Positions 34,701 to 46,160 of a stretch of DNA of 64,000 nucleotides are shown piece by piece (positions within the stretch are counted from its first letter, which is position 1; every line of letters starts with the position of its first letter). The stretch is from Nyssa sinensis. Taxonomy: Eukaryota; Streptophyta; Magnoliopsida; Cornales; Nyssaceae. The notes under the pieces are model-generated. The model was given only the letters and a program-made list of their open reading frames with translations. It ran no database searches and was not told the origin of the DNA. The DNA lies in assembly GCA_008638375.1 (NCBI GenBank), contig CM018052.1:12731506-12795505 (forward strand). Reading direction: 5' to 3'. Both the position numbers and the translations under genes were made by a program.

Positions 34701-35189
34701 GCACATGATATGTCATACGATGTCAATGGAAGTTGACAGACAATGATCAGTAAGGTAATCACGACTTAGTACCAATTGAGATGAGTATAAAGACTAGACA
34801 TGGAACTAGTTAAGATACCGATAACCAGGGAAGTAGTCAAGTTACTAAAAAGATGACACAGGGTGAGTAATAGGAATAACAGATCCCTAGCCATAAAGTT
34901 AATACTAAAAATTGGAGGCAATGAGTTAAAAGTCCCGAAGTTAAAAGGTCAAACACTTGACTTTCAAATTCACTACTGAATTAAAATAAAGAAGAATACA
35001 AAAGAATTGTGAATCCTATATAAAGAAATCTTTTTGCCTAAGAGCATAGTATCTGAAGACTGGAGATAACTCCAAGAGACAGGTTACAAGAAAATTATGA
35101 TGATGAAACTAGCATGATGAGGTGACAGAGTTTCATTGATTACGAACACTCAAGTTTTGAGGACAAAACTCAATTTAAGGGGGGTAGAA
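31706..35189 (+). other. Internal region of element C, non-coding
   Basis: Starts with the primer site TGGTATCAGAGC (31709-31720) and shares its opening (GAGTCATGGGAGACAGGATT) and most of its length with element 1's internal region, but lacks the gag-like relic. About 600 bp at 34520-35140 has no clear counterpart there. No frame longer than about 95 codons exists and none resembles gag or pol. Confidence 0.75.
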
Positions 35190-38100
35190 TGTAATACCCT
35201 GACCCAGATCGTACCCGAGCGAGCCATGTAAACCGAACCGATTGAGCTTTATGTCATGGTATCGAAAGGAACAGACGATTGTGAAATTTAAATGGTTTCG
35301 AATATACGGACAATGACAGGCTATATCGAGCAAGCCATTAACGAATATAGAAATAAAAAATAAAATAGGAATTTGAAAGAAATAAAAATGGGAAATTAAA
35401 TATATATATATATATATGGATATGGATATATACAGGTGTGACCATGTAAATGAAGAAAGAAAATGTATATATATATATATATATATATATCTGTATATGT
35501 GTGTGTGGTGTAACTGCTGTAACCGAAGGAAAAAGAAGAAAAAAAAAAACGGATGGGGGGGGATTGAAGTGTAGAATCTGGAAGGGCGCGGGAGAGAGGG
35601 AGATCGAGAAGGGGCGGTTTCTCTTCCAAAAAATCGTGTCTCTTGGTTGTATATACAGCCGTAGAAGTAGAGAAAGAAGAGAAGAAGAAAAAAAAAAAAA
35701 AACAGAAAACAGAGGGACGGCTGGTCGCTAGAACAGAGGAAGAAAAGGAAGGAAAAGAGGAAGAAGAAGGAGGAGATAGGCCAAGGGGCACCTTGCGTGA
35801 GTTGTGAAAGAAGCGGAGGAGGAAACGAGCCAAGATAAACCGGGTCTGGGTAGTGAATTCGGAAGTGAAAGCCGTGATCGCTCTGTACGCACGATTGGGT
35901 GAGTGTGAGTAATTTTCAGTGTTTAAATTTGTTCAAAGCATGAATTATTGTGTGATATAGATTTTGTGAAGCATGGGAAATTATTTGATTTATGCATGGA
36001 TATAGTTAGTGTTGGAATTGTTAGAATTGAACCAAGGAAAACAAAAATTTAACAAAACCGGACAGAATATAAAACTGGGCGCAACAGTGAAAACGGAGGA
36101 GAAAACCTGATCGGGTGGGGCGATTTTGTTGCGATTAATTGGGCTAGATCATGGGTAATTGATTCTCTTGGGTGTAGGGAAATTTTAGAATCAAATTGGG
36201 GTTGAAACCGTAGGAGAAAAACAGAGAAAAATGGAAGGGAAAGGGGCTGCCGGAAAATCGCACAGCCCCTGGTGCGCTACTGTTCCGGTCATTTTGGGAG
36301 TGCTCCGGCACTCCGATTTGAAATCCGACGGTAGATTTGAGTTTCCCATAACTCGTAGGTGTTAACCCCGCTGAAAAACGCAAGAAACCCGTCACCGGCG
36401 AGTCGCCGTTGACGAAGAAGACAACCTGTACGCTGGAAATGGCTGCTGCGCGGCTGCTGTTTTCCGATTTTATTTTGGCCAAACCGGGTCGGGTCTGACC
36501 CGACCCAACCATTCAGATGACTGCCCAACACTTGTACTTCATGGGTAAATTTTTAAATTCGAGTTTAGATAGTGTTTGGTTAGAAAGGAGAGCTATCCAA
36601 TGGTTGGCTTAAACTTGAACAGGAAATAAAAAAAAAAAAATGAAACATGTATTAACAGAAAATGAAAAAAATGGTATGGGCAGCGAATTGAACCTGTGAC
36701 CAAAGGGGAAAGGGTGAGAAGCTTAGCCACTGTGCCACCAAGGCACATGTGGTCTGTTTGGGCTCAAATACTAATATGTATTAGCTAGATTAATTAATGT
36801 AAATAAATGGTTTAAATGAATAAATTTTAAATTTAATTTCGACGCGTAAATTTGTAGAATGAATAATGAAAACTTACTATTTTGGACCCACTGAATTTAA
36901 TGGTGAGGTCCATTTTACGAGACGGAGTCCCGAAAAAAAAAAATAACCGTAGAATGCCAAAATGACCAAAATGCCCCTACGTTGAAGGTTAGTCAAACGG
37001 ACTCCGATTTAGTTAAGTAAATAGTGGATTTTTATTAATTCAAACCTACTGGACTCAACGGTGAAGTCCAACTTATGAAAACAGAACCCAAAAAGTAGAG
37101 ACACGTAAATGACCATTTTGCCCTTGGGTAAATTAAGTGTAAAATGGAAATCGTAAAGCATAAATTAGTACGGGAGGTATTTAAAGTAACGAGGCATAAA
37201 TTTGGTAAATGATATGAAAGCTGAAACGTGTTTAATGATTTATAGGCAAGTCAAAAGGAAAGGAGAAAGTCACGGGATATTAAGACGTTGATGAGGTAAG
37301 TGGATTCCTATCTTTGATACGTGGTTTCCAAGCCACGTTCTTTCCATTACTGCCAATCTTGTACTCATATATGTATTCACTGTCATTGTTCCCACCATGG
37401 ATATTGCTCTACCTGGTGGATGCCTATTGGTTGATGTTGCATGACTGATTCATTTCACTGATAACCATTTACTGTATGTTACGTTATGATGTTCCATGTT
37501 TTGCACATTCATATGGAATACTATAGAATCTTAATTTATGTTAAGTGCCTGGTTTTGTGCTCAGTCACATTACCTATCTGATGCTATCTCATTGACTGGG
37601 ACCAACAGGTCAAAAAGGACATGTGGCAATTATGGCGTTTTTACGCATTAAGGAAAATGGGCATTTTATATGCATTTATGTTAATGGGGGTATGCCGGGC
37701 CCCAAAAGACCGAGGGTCTGCCAAACCCTGAGCAGAGTAAAGGCATCATCCTTGTTAATTGATATTGTTCTATGTTGATTGGTTTGATTCATTGGACTTG
37801 ACTGTGACCGTTCCATTATGGCAGTATTTATGTTGATTGTGTTCATCGAGCCTATTCTATATTCATGCTACACTGTTACTCTTGACGGTTATTGTACGTT
37901 GTCATTCATTGGTTACTCTTGACTGATATTGTACCTTGTCGCTCATTGGCCATTGTGGCAATTTACAGTTGACTGGAATCGTTATCATGACTGGCTATCA
38001 TGTTACTTTGACTTGTATTCATTTATGTCATCCCCACCCGTATTGGGGATAGGCTTCTACTTACTGAGTTTGTAGCTCACCCCTTACTAAATTTTTTAGG

Positions 38101-38397
38101 TGAGAATGTGACAGAACCATAGTAGGAGATCAGGAGCTTAAGGAGACAGTTGAGGAGCATAAGAGTAATGAATGAAGTCTTTCCCATGTACTCACCACCT
38201 AAGAGTGGTTTAAGATCAGTTTATTGTTAGTTTGAAGTTTTGTCTTTGAATAATAATTGTAATAAAGCTTCCGCACTTTAATGTCATGTCTATATTATTT
38301 ACTGTTATCATTGGTAAAAGAATGGAAAAAGTAGGGACGGCCATTGGGTTGGCCCCACGATACGAGATCCGCATAGGGTGGGTTTCGGGTCGTGACA
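35190..38397 (+). repeat. 3' LTR of element C
   Basis: Near-identical to 28498-31705, with small differences such as microsatellite length near 35400-35490, A-run length near 35690 and scattered transitions. It ends GGGTCGTGACA at 38397 and is followed by bases that belong inside the element. Confidence 0.9.
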
Positions 38398-38408
38398 GCT
38401 TGGTATCA
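38398..38408 (+). other. Primer-site remnant directly after element C's 3' LTR
   Basis: GCTTGGTATCA follows the 3' LTR, exactly as it follows the 5' LTR at 31706-31716. After it the host LTR of element 1 resumes with about a dozen bases missing. So a third LTR-internal junction was once present and was deleted back to this point. Confidence 0.7.
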
Positions 38409-38894
38409 CTGTAACTTACTATTCATTTGCCATTGTAGCATTTCACCATTATTGGCTATCACAACATCTCATTTCATGATTGGCTATCATGTTCACCCAA
38501 TGAGTTTATATTCTTTCTATGTTAACCCTAACTTATGTCAGAGATGGGAATTTACTTATTGAGCTTCGTTTAGCTCACACCAACTTACTATATTTTCAGG
38601 TAAGGATGTTGCAGGACCACAGTAGGAGTCCAAGACCGCAGGGGGATAGTTGAGGAATATGTTAGAAGTGATGTAGTTTCTCCCATGTATTCACCACCTA
38701 AGAGTGAGGTTATGTCGGTTCTTGTTTTGGAATTGTAGAATCATTTGATGTATTTAAGATTTTTGCTGATTTATTATTTAAGTTTTACATTATACATTGT
38801 TGTCATTGATACATAGAAAGAAAAAAAATAGGGATGGTCACAGGGTCAGCCCCGCGATACGAGATCCGCATAGGGTGGGTTTTAGGTCGTGATA
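38409..38894 (+). repeat. Element 1, 3' LTR, last part
   Basis: Homologous to about 19225-19709. The end is decayed: TTTTAGGTCGTGATA in place of TTTCGGGTCGTGACA. This marks the right end of element 1. Confidence 0.8.
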
Positions 38895-41200
38895 GATTAC
38901 GTGCTCAGACTATTTGTTTCCTAGATGCATTACGTCCTCAGATGATTTTTTCCTAGATGGATTACGTCCTCAAAGCATTTGCCTAGATGGATTACGTCAT
39001 CAGACGGTTTTTTTTCCTAGACGGATTACGTCCTTAAAAGTTTTTACCTATAAGGGAATTTCATCCTAATAGGTTGATAAAATGCGTCCTCAGACAACTT
39101 ACTTAAAAGGAAACTCTATCCCAATAGGTTTATAAAATGCATCATCAAACGACTTACTTGAAAGGAATGCTATCCTAATAGGATTTTTAATGAGATGAGT
39201 ATTTATTGGAAAATGAAAACTCGAAGGGAAGAATGACTTGATTAAATTTGTGACTTGCTCGGAAGATGACTTGGGTTAACTCTACTAGAATGATGGAATT
39301 CAGTGTGACTCTATGGGGAAGAGTTTAGTCGAGTTTCAGACCATAAGGCCATGTTACTTAACTCTTTCTTAGAATAGGAGAACAAGAAGTATACTCAACT
39401 TTGAAAGGAGTTACACTCAATGCGATACACACAACTAGTGATACGAGTTGATGTCAATGCTTGCCTTAGATAGTGAAGAGACAAGATATGAAAGAAGCAA
39501 CCTTGACTTAGATAGAGCGAGGTAGAACTAGACTAAGTAGGAATGTGGAAAGGTATGAAAAAAATCGTATTGACGAAGAATTCTTGCTTCAGCTAGAGGA
39601 ATATAAAATTTACTCAACTTAGATACGAGTAAGGAGAATATACTCAACTCAGTTAGGAGCGAAGAGAATGTACTCAACTTAGATAGGAGTAAAAAATTCA
39701 TTGAATGAGAGAAAATGTTGTGAAACATGTTTTTTCCATTTTTGAAAAGGAATTTTCATTTAGAGAAAATTCTGAATTTTGGCTTGGACTCTACTAGACC
39801 CTAGATCATTGGCAATCAAATTGGTTATTTAGGTAAAAAGAACCATCGCTTGGTTTTGAATGGTGAGGTTTCCCATCTTTGAAGATGATTTGGGAAAATA
39901 TGCTCGAGCTTTGAACTAAGGAGATGAAGGCTTAGAAGACTTGATTAGCTAAAAATTTATCTTTAAGTTCATAGATAAAACTTATTTTTAGCCTTCCAAA
40001 TGATTTGGGAGATTCCTTTCAAAATTTCAAAGTATTTGTTTTGAGCATGATTCAGTCTAATCAATCGAGAAAATGAGAATCATTGACTTTCACAAAAGAT
40101 AATCATTTGAATGAAAGAAATTTTGGGAAAGCCAAAGTGATGGAGATTTACCCAAGATGTGGGCAAAGTTGTCAAAGTAAGGCAAAGGTGAAATAGAACC
40201 CTTTAGATGGAAAAAAGGTCCTTATATTGGCATGAATGAGCCCATTGATTAGGGCAAATTTTATGATTTGTAAGAGTATGAGTTAGTCTTAGAATGAATA
40301 AGGCATATGAGAGTCCCTTGTGACGCAAGGATGAGTTACTTCAAAAAGTGAAAGCAATTTGGTGCAAATAAGTAGGTAAGGAGTTCTTTGATGAGTTCCT
40401 TCAAAAAATGGGTGAAGAATGAAGAAGCAATGTGGTTCATATTGGTAAGGAGGAAGCCTCTTGTCCGAAACTGTTTGTTACATGATCCATCTATTTGTAG
40501 GACCCCTGTGAAAAAGTTCTGAGTTGAAATATGACAATTTCCTTAAGCAAGCAATACCTCAAGGTGGTCTTATTATTAGGGGTGAAATGTAGGCTAGGGT
40601 AAGGTTTACCAAATGAAAGGTATATAAGGCCTAAAAACCCGTGTTCATGGTACCAAGCCCCTTGTGTGCATCTCCTTGATGTGCATAGCTTTGATGTGCA
40701 TAACCTTGATATGCATATCATTTCTTAGAATGACTTTCATGTGCATGAATTTTATATACATGACCGATTCTTAGCATGACCTTTATGACTGAGCCTAAAG
40801 TGACTTCTTAGGCTACTTACGTATCTCTTTTGGAGAATCAGGTCTAACGTAGTTCATTGCTTGCTTAAAGTTCTTTGAGCCATTCAAAGCTTGATTAACT
40901 AATTTCTTACTTCCTTGCTTGGAAAATGCTTCTTTTGATGAGGCAAAAATTTTCTTTTCCTTGGTTTTTGATTTTTCCTTGATAGTTATTTTGTCACTTC
41001 CTTGCTTGAAAATGTTTTCTTTCATGAGGCAAAAATGTTTCTTCTTTTTGCTTTTGATTATTCTTTGATGATTGTTTTTCATTCATTACTTGGAAATGTT
41101 TTCTTTCACATGGGACAAATATGTTTCTTCTTTTTCCTCTTTGATTCTTCTATGATGGCATTGCGATAGTGCACATATATTAAACTTTCCCCCCTAGGGT
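38895..41200 (-). other. Decayed LTR-like, minisatellite-rich region
   Basis: No gene. Contents: roughly 30-bp repeats with GGATTACGTCCTCA at 38895-39060, TACTCAACTTAGATAGGAG-type repeats near 39590-39700, TTGATGTGCATA-type repeats at 40675-40760, and a U5-like motif near 40805-40860 (minus strand: GAACTACGTTAGACC and GATACGTAAGTAGCC). A G-rich purine tract at about 41190-41204 (minus) is followed by TGTGCACTATCG, which could be the start of a minus-strand 3' LTR spanning most of this region. It does not match the family-D LTR at 44691-46160. Lysine-rich frames near 40813-41082 are low complexity. Confidence 0.4.
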
Positions 41201-41739
41201 TTGGTAGACGGGTTTAAGAAAGGTCAATCTGGTAGGCTCAAAGTGTTTGCAAGTGGATATCTTTGATATGGGTCATAGGACAGATTTGGTTTCCCAAGTG
41301 ATGGCCTCCTATCTTTGGAATTGCTTGCTTTTAGAAAACAATCACATTGTTGAGACTTGGGATGTTGATGTTTGCTTAGGGTCATCATTATTTTCTTTGG
41401 ATGGTGATTGAATCAGACAAGATGCCTTTAAGACAAATGGATGAATTGGTGAACAATAAGAAAATCAATATGATTTATGAAGTTTGATGATACACAAATT
41501 CAACACATTCAATCTTATTGTGAATTTGATAACATTCATTTTCTTAAAGAATCAAGATAAATCATGCAAACACTTTTTTGAAAGTTTCCTAAGAGAATCT
41601 TTATTAAAACATGAGGAAAGAAAGATAGAAATTATCCATGAAGAATAAAAGATTGATCCTTGGCTTGGAAAGCTCTTTATTCTTGGTTGTGGGTTAATCT
41701 TGGTTAATCCTTGAAGGAGGAGGCCCAATGGCTTGTTTA

Positions 41740-42680
41740 TCACTCAAATCTTGGATAACATGCCTCAACATGGTGCAATGATTAGTGGAGTGGCCTACAC
41801 ATTAATGGTAGGCACAATGCTTGCTCAAATCATAGCTCTTAGGTATTGGGTTTGGAGTGGGTTGAGGATCCAAAGGTTGGATATGCTCTTCTTCGCAAAG
41901 CTTTTGAAAAACTTAGCTCAATGATGCAAAGAGTTTTGAGAATGTCCTTGATGGGCACATTCAAGATGAATTTGGTGGCGATGAGGCAATTGAACTAACA
42001 GACCAAGAGAAAGACTATTGTGGAGTTAAAACTTTGACTTTGATCTCTGAGTTATTGGGCTTGATATTTTGTGTGGGCTTCCTCAATGTTCCATTATTGA
42101 TTGCATCCTTAACTTGGATTCCAACCCCTATAAGAGCTTTGAAAGTCTCAAAGTAGTAGGCAAACAATGATTCATGGTAGATGGGAAATAAGTTCTTCTT
42201 CACCATTTGCACTTGTTCGGATTCACTCGGCTTGTTGACCATTTGGGCCGCTTTGGCCCTTCATCGAGTGGTGAAAGTTGAAAGAGTCTCGTTGGGTTCT
42301 TTCTTGGTGGTCTCAAGGTCCTTAACTGTGATGTCTAAGTTATTGTTGTACTTGTACTACTTGATAAAGGCACTGTAGAGTTGTTCCCAGTCTTTGGATT
42401 TGGGCTCTTCCAAGTCTAAGAGCTAGTAGAGAGCTGCCTCAGTTAGTGTTTGGTGGAACATTTGAGCCATCATTTCAATTGTATGCCTTATTGGTTGCAT
42501 GGCCCGAACATAAAGCTTGAGATGGGTCTTTGGGTATGTGGTCCCATTGAATTTGTCTAAGTTTGGCATTTTGAACTTGTAGGGAAAACAAACCTTTAAA
42601 TATAGAGAGAGTTTGTGGATATCAATCATGTCATCTCCACGCTTGGATTTGCATATAAGGGCTTCCATCTTTTTTCATCC
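41740..42680 (-). pseudogene. Decayed Ty3/Gypsy gag
   Basis: Pieces in at least three frames resemble plant Gypsy gag. At 42668-42423: FKMPNLDKFNGTTYPKTHL, the usual start of the capsid-like domain. At 42242-42015: VKKNLFPIYHESLFAYYFE, the late capsid part. At 41924-41740: a zinc-knuckle region with CAYH and GHSTNHCTMLRHVIQDL broken by a stop. Frameshifts and stops separate the pieces, so there is no functional product. Confidence 0.65.
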
Positions 42681-44648
42681 TTTTGAGAAGGGCCTCTTCA
42701 TTAGTGTTGGGCTTCTCTTGAGGTTTGACTTCATTTTGGGGCCTATTTTGTTTGGCTCAATTAAATTGATCATGTATGGTTGCATTTTGGGCCTGTTGAT
42801 TCTATGGGAGATGATCTTAAGGAGGTATAGGTGTTTGGTTATTAGGAGCATTGTTAGGCCCAGCTAGGACTAGTGAAGGTAGTGGTAATCCTTTTCGTAA
42901 CAGTTCTTGGACTATCTAGGAGAGCCTTTGTGTTTCATCTTTTTAATCGGCCACGTCTTTTCTAATTTCAGCTAAAATCAGGAGTAATTGATCTTGATCC
43001 ACAATTGTAGTGATTGACTTGATTTTGATGCCATGGGTTTTGGGCTCAACTGAGGGAATAAGAGCTACATTAGGATAAGAAACCTCAATAAATTTTTTTT
43101 ATCACCAAATGAGCATAGAGGAGTTTGAATCCAAGCCAATAGTGCAAAGATTGTTTTGATTTCAAACTTTTGAGTAGGATAAGATCCAATCTAAATGGAT
43201 AAGAAGATCATTCCTCAGTAGAAAATGAATTTCAATTTTGAATTTTGAAATTTGAAATTTTGAGATTTTTGGATTTTTGAAAAAAAGTAAGGGCATAATG
43301 CCTAGGTAGCCCCTAAGTCCTAAGAGGATGGAATGATTTACTTGAATAAGGAAAGTAATTCTAAAGGTTAATCCTAATAGAATTGATTATACCTTACTAA
43401 AGGGGTCAAGATGAACCTTGATTGACGAGATGAGAATCCTAAAAAGTGGTAACTCTTGAAAAGGAATTGAAAACCTATCTCGAGTGGTTGGCATGATAGG
43501 AAGAATTGAGAGGGGGGCCACAAATTGGAGCCCGACTTGATTCCTAAGACTACTAAAGAATTCAAATTGTAAAATCTCGGAAGTCATACCTAGCCCCTAA
43601 ATTTTGGCATAATGAGGGACTTGAATGAGAGTCATTTCTAGGTTTTGAGAGAAAGATTCTTAAAGATTCGAATCCTATCAAACATAACCCAGATCTTTAC
43701 TAGAATCAAACCATAAAGCGTGATACTTGATTAGAAATCAAGTTGATTCTAATTGTGTAATGAGAACAAACCTAAAAAGTTCCTTTTGAAAGTCATTTTG
43801 TCAGCCTTGGCTAGCCTATTTCCAAGCCAGATGTGGGTACTTGTTTTTGAAAAACACATGTGTTATTAACTTGTTTGGTTTCAAGGAAAACCCAAGAAAG
43901 TCTCATTTGTAGCCCCATTGTAGCTTACAAAATTGGTTTTTCAGGAAAAAAATTAGAGTTTTTCAAAAAAAGTTTCAGAAAATAGGAAAAAGTTTACAAA
44001 GCGGGAAGGTAGTTCTTTGTGTGCCGATCAGCACACAGAGGCTTTTAACCTCTGTGCCGATCGGCCAATAGAGAGGGGTATTTTTTTTTACCTTTTTGAT
44101 TTTCTAACTTTGCAGAATTGTGAGAAAAAGTCTGTGTGTGTCTTACAAAAATTGGGTTTAAAGTCTTAAATCTTGAATCTAGGGTAGATTATATGCATAA
44201 CGCTTCGATCGGGTAAAGGTTCAAGGTTCCCCTTCTGACAAGACGTGCCATATACCCCCCACAACCATTAGATTGTAATGATTATAGTCAAACGGTACCG
44301 CATCACCTTTATGCATATCATCCGAAGCCCATTAGAATGTAGTGTCCTCGGTCAAGCGGTATTTGATCAAGGAATGGGGGGCTTTCACCAGCGACACTCG
44401 TCAAGCTGAGTGAGCATACGGGGCGTGGGCTACTAACTGTCTGAAGTTTAAAGGGTATGTAGTGCAAATGTAATGTATGAAAGTGATGTGTGTGCAAGGC
44501 ACTCAAATTTAGTCCTTTTTATTCATCCATCCATACATTCAAGCATACATAAATTCATCTATCATAAAGCATAAAAATAAATGAATATAAAACAAGTAAA
44601 CAAAATATCCTTGAAGTGAATACTTCACCGAGTCTAGCCCTCATCATT
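42681..44648 (-). other. Leader region of family-D element
   Basis: AT-rich sequence without a recognisable gene between the primer site and gag. One notable feature is an imperfect hairpin at 44026-44062: left arm GATCAGCACACAGAGG, right arm CCTCTGTGCCGATC, loop CTTTTAA. Short open frames here are not conserved with anything I know. Confidence 0.4.
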
Positions 44649-44665
44649 CCCTAGTGGAGTCGCCA
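44649..44665 (-). other. Primer-binding site, tRNA-Arg type
   Basis: The plus strand reads CCCTAGTGGAGTCGCCA, one mismatch from the 3' end of plant tRNA-Arg (CCCAGTGGAGTCGCCA). About 25 bp separate it from the assumed LTR start, longer than usual, so either the LTR edge or the primer site may be shifted. Confidence 0.55.
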
Positions 44666-44690
44666 CTACGGGCGCCAACACCAGAAAAAA

Positions 44691-46160
44691 TGAAGTATGT
44701 CATCCTTTTTAAAGATTTAGAGGGATCCCAACTGTCTCTTTCTCTTAAGGTGAGAAGAAATGCCTCTTATGGGAGATAGAGAGATTGAGGAGTCGCCAAC
44801 TTATTTTTGGGCAAGAAACAAGCAAACCCGTCACACTTGAATATAATTGAAAAGAAACTAAAAAGGAATGAAATAATCAAAATTTAAATTGCCTTGTCTC
44901 CTAATTATATTCTAAAGATCCCTTGACATGGATCAAATAAAATAAGGGACTAAAATAAAGTGAAAACCAAAGAAAGAATGGATTCAAGGGCTAAGGTACC
45001 GAGTGGGAAGGTGTTAGGCACCCACCCTGCCCAATCTGAATGGATCGGTCTTGAATATTCACTTACAAGGCTATTTTGTTATGAGAAACTGAAAAGAGAG
45101 AGGTGAGTCCGAAAGAAATAAATAATAAAGAATCTAACATGAATAAATAAAATAAAACAAAAAATATAGAAAGAAGATCTAACTTAGGCTTGAAGGCTTC
45201 CTACGTATCGATTTAGAAAACAGAATCAGAGTCACGTATTTCTCTAATTTACCATCTTTTATCAAGAGTGATAAAAGAGGCGAGATCAACCAGATCTAAA
45301 GAAAACTATTAAGGGTTTGAAAGCGTACCTTATTTAGTTGTGGTAGCCGGGCAGCACTTCGACTAGAAAAATCTGGATTGGAGGCTTTGATCGGGAAAAT
45401 CTCCAACTTGTTCTTCAATTTGGAAAGCGTCGCCTTGACTTGTTTCGTGAAGGGAGGATGTCACTTCCGTAAGGCTTCGGCCTCGGGAGAAGGAGAGTTC
45501 TTGTAAAGAGAACTCTAGAATTAAACTAAAAGTGTAAGGCTATGGAAATCGTCTTGCATTCGTGTCCCCAAAAATTGATGGCCTGGGGTCTCTATTTATG
45601 GGAAAATATAGAGATTTGATCCAAGGGCCTAAGATGAAACCCTAAAACGGAGGGCTAGGATCATATCTTGAGTGATAATTATCTAATTAAATAAATACAA
45701 AATTAAATAAGAATGATTATCCTAACTAAATGAATTAATAAATAATTATGATAATGCACGAACCAATGAATTGATGTCTACATGCAAGAGCCAATGAGAT
45801 CAAAGAAAAATAGAATCTAATTGGAAAAGTCCTACTTGGACTAGGACTTTGACAAAAGAGTCCTAACGAGAGTGGGACTCTATCGAAAAAAGTCCTACTT
45901 GGACTGGGACTCTTGTAGGAGAGCTCTAACGGGAATAGGATTCTGTCATGAGGAGTCCTAATGGAACTGGGACTTTGTCAAGAGAGTCCTAGCGGGAATA
46001 TGACTCTATTAGGAGAAGTCCTAAGGGAACTAGAACTCTAGCAGGGGAGTCCTAGTGGGAATAGGACTCTCTCAAAAAAAGTTCTTACTTGGAGTAGGTT
46101 TCTTAGCATGATCATCAATTTTTACTACTTAACCAAGGGTCACAAAATGAGGTGTCTACA
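44691..46160 (-). repeat. 5' LTR of the family-D element
   Basis: The outer end is clear: TGTAGACACCTCATTTTGTG on the minus strand at 46160. The inner end is approximate. A tandem array of roughly 32-bp units (GAGTCCTA..GGGAATAGGACTC type) fills 45827-46090. The duplicated copy at 58190-58874 lacks two units (63 bp). Confidence 0.7.

Larger units (their letters stand above)
28498..38397 (+). mobile_element. Element C: coding-less LTR element with 3.2-kb LTRs
   Basis: Two LTRs of equal length (3208 bp each, 28498-31705 and 35190-38397) flank a 3484-bp internal region without coding capacity. The primer site is a perfect initiator-tRNA-Met match. A purine tract (AAGGGGGGTA, 35177-35186) precedes the 3' LTR. 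The LTRs differ at roughly 1% by eye, so this is the younger relative of element 1. Such a large non-coding element needs enzymes from an autonomous partner; a Tekay/Del chromovirus is inferred from primer and LTR type. No 5-bp target duplication is found because the right junction is rearranged (see 38398). Confidence 0.85.
5445..38894 (+). mobile_element. Element 1: coding-less Tekay/Del-like LTR element, split by three insertions
   Basis: The structure is 5' LTR (5445-6483 plus 18360-19709), initiator-Met primer site, internal region 19710-22988, and 3' LTR (22989-24155, 27267-28497, 38409-38894). Intact LTR ends read TGTAATACCC and GGTCGTGACA. A TGGTATCAGA-type primer site plus long LTRs starting TGTAATACCC is typical of the Tekay/Del chromovirus group, but no pol remains to confirm it. 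The internal region keeps at most a short gag-like relic near 20009-20110. Later insertions are the Tat-lineage element (5' LTR), the solo LTR at 24156 and element C (both in the 3' LTR), so element 1 is older than all three. The 3' LTR terminus has decayed from GTGACA to GTGATA. Confidence 0.8.
41200..46160 (-). mobile_element. Family-D Gypsy remnant: broken gag, leader and 5' LTR
   Basis: A minus-strand Ty3/Gypsy remnant. The 5' LTR (about 44691-46160) begins on the element's strand with TGTAGACACC. A tRNA-Arg-type primer site is at 44649-44665, then a leader of about 2 kb and a decayed gag at about 42680-41740. No protease, RT or integrase is recognisable. Its LTR joins directly to a Copia RT fragment at 46160/46161, so the element inserted into a Copia copy. 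The other half of that Copia copy is not present in the window. Confidence 0.65.
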
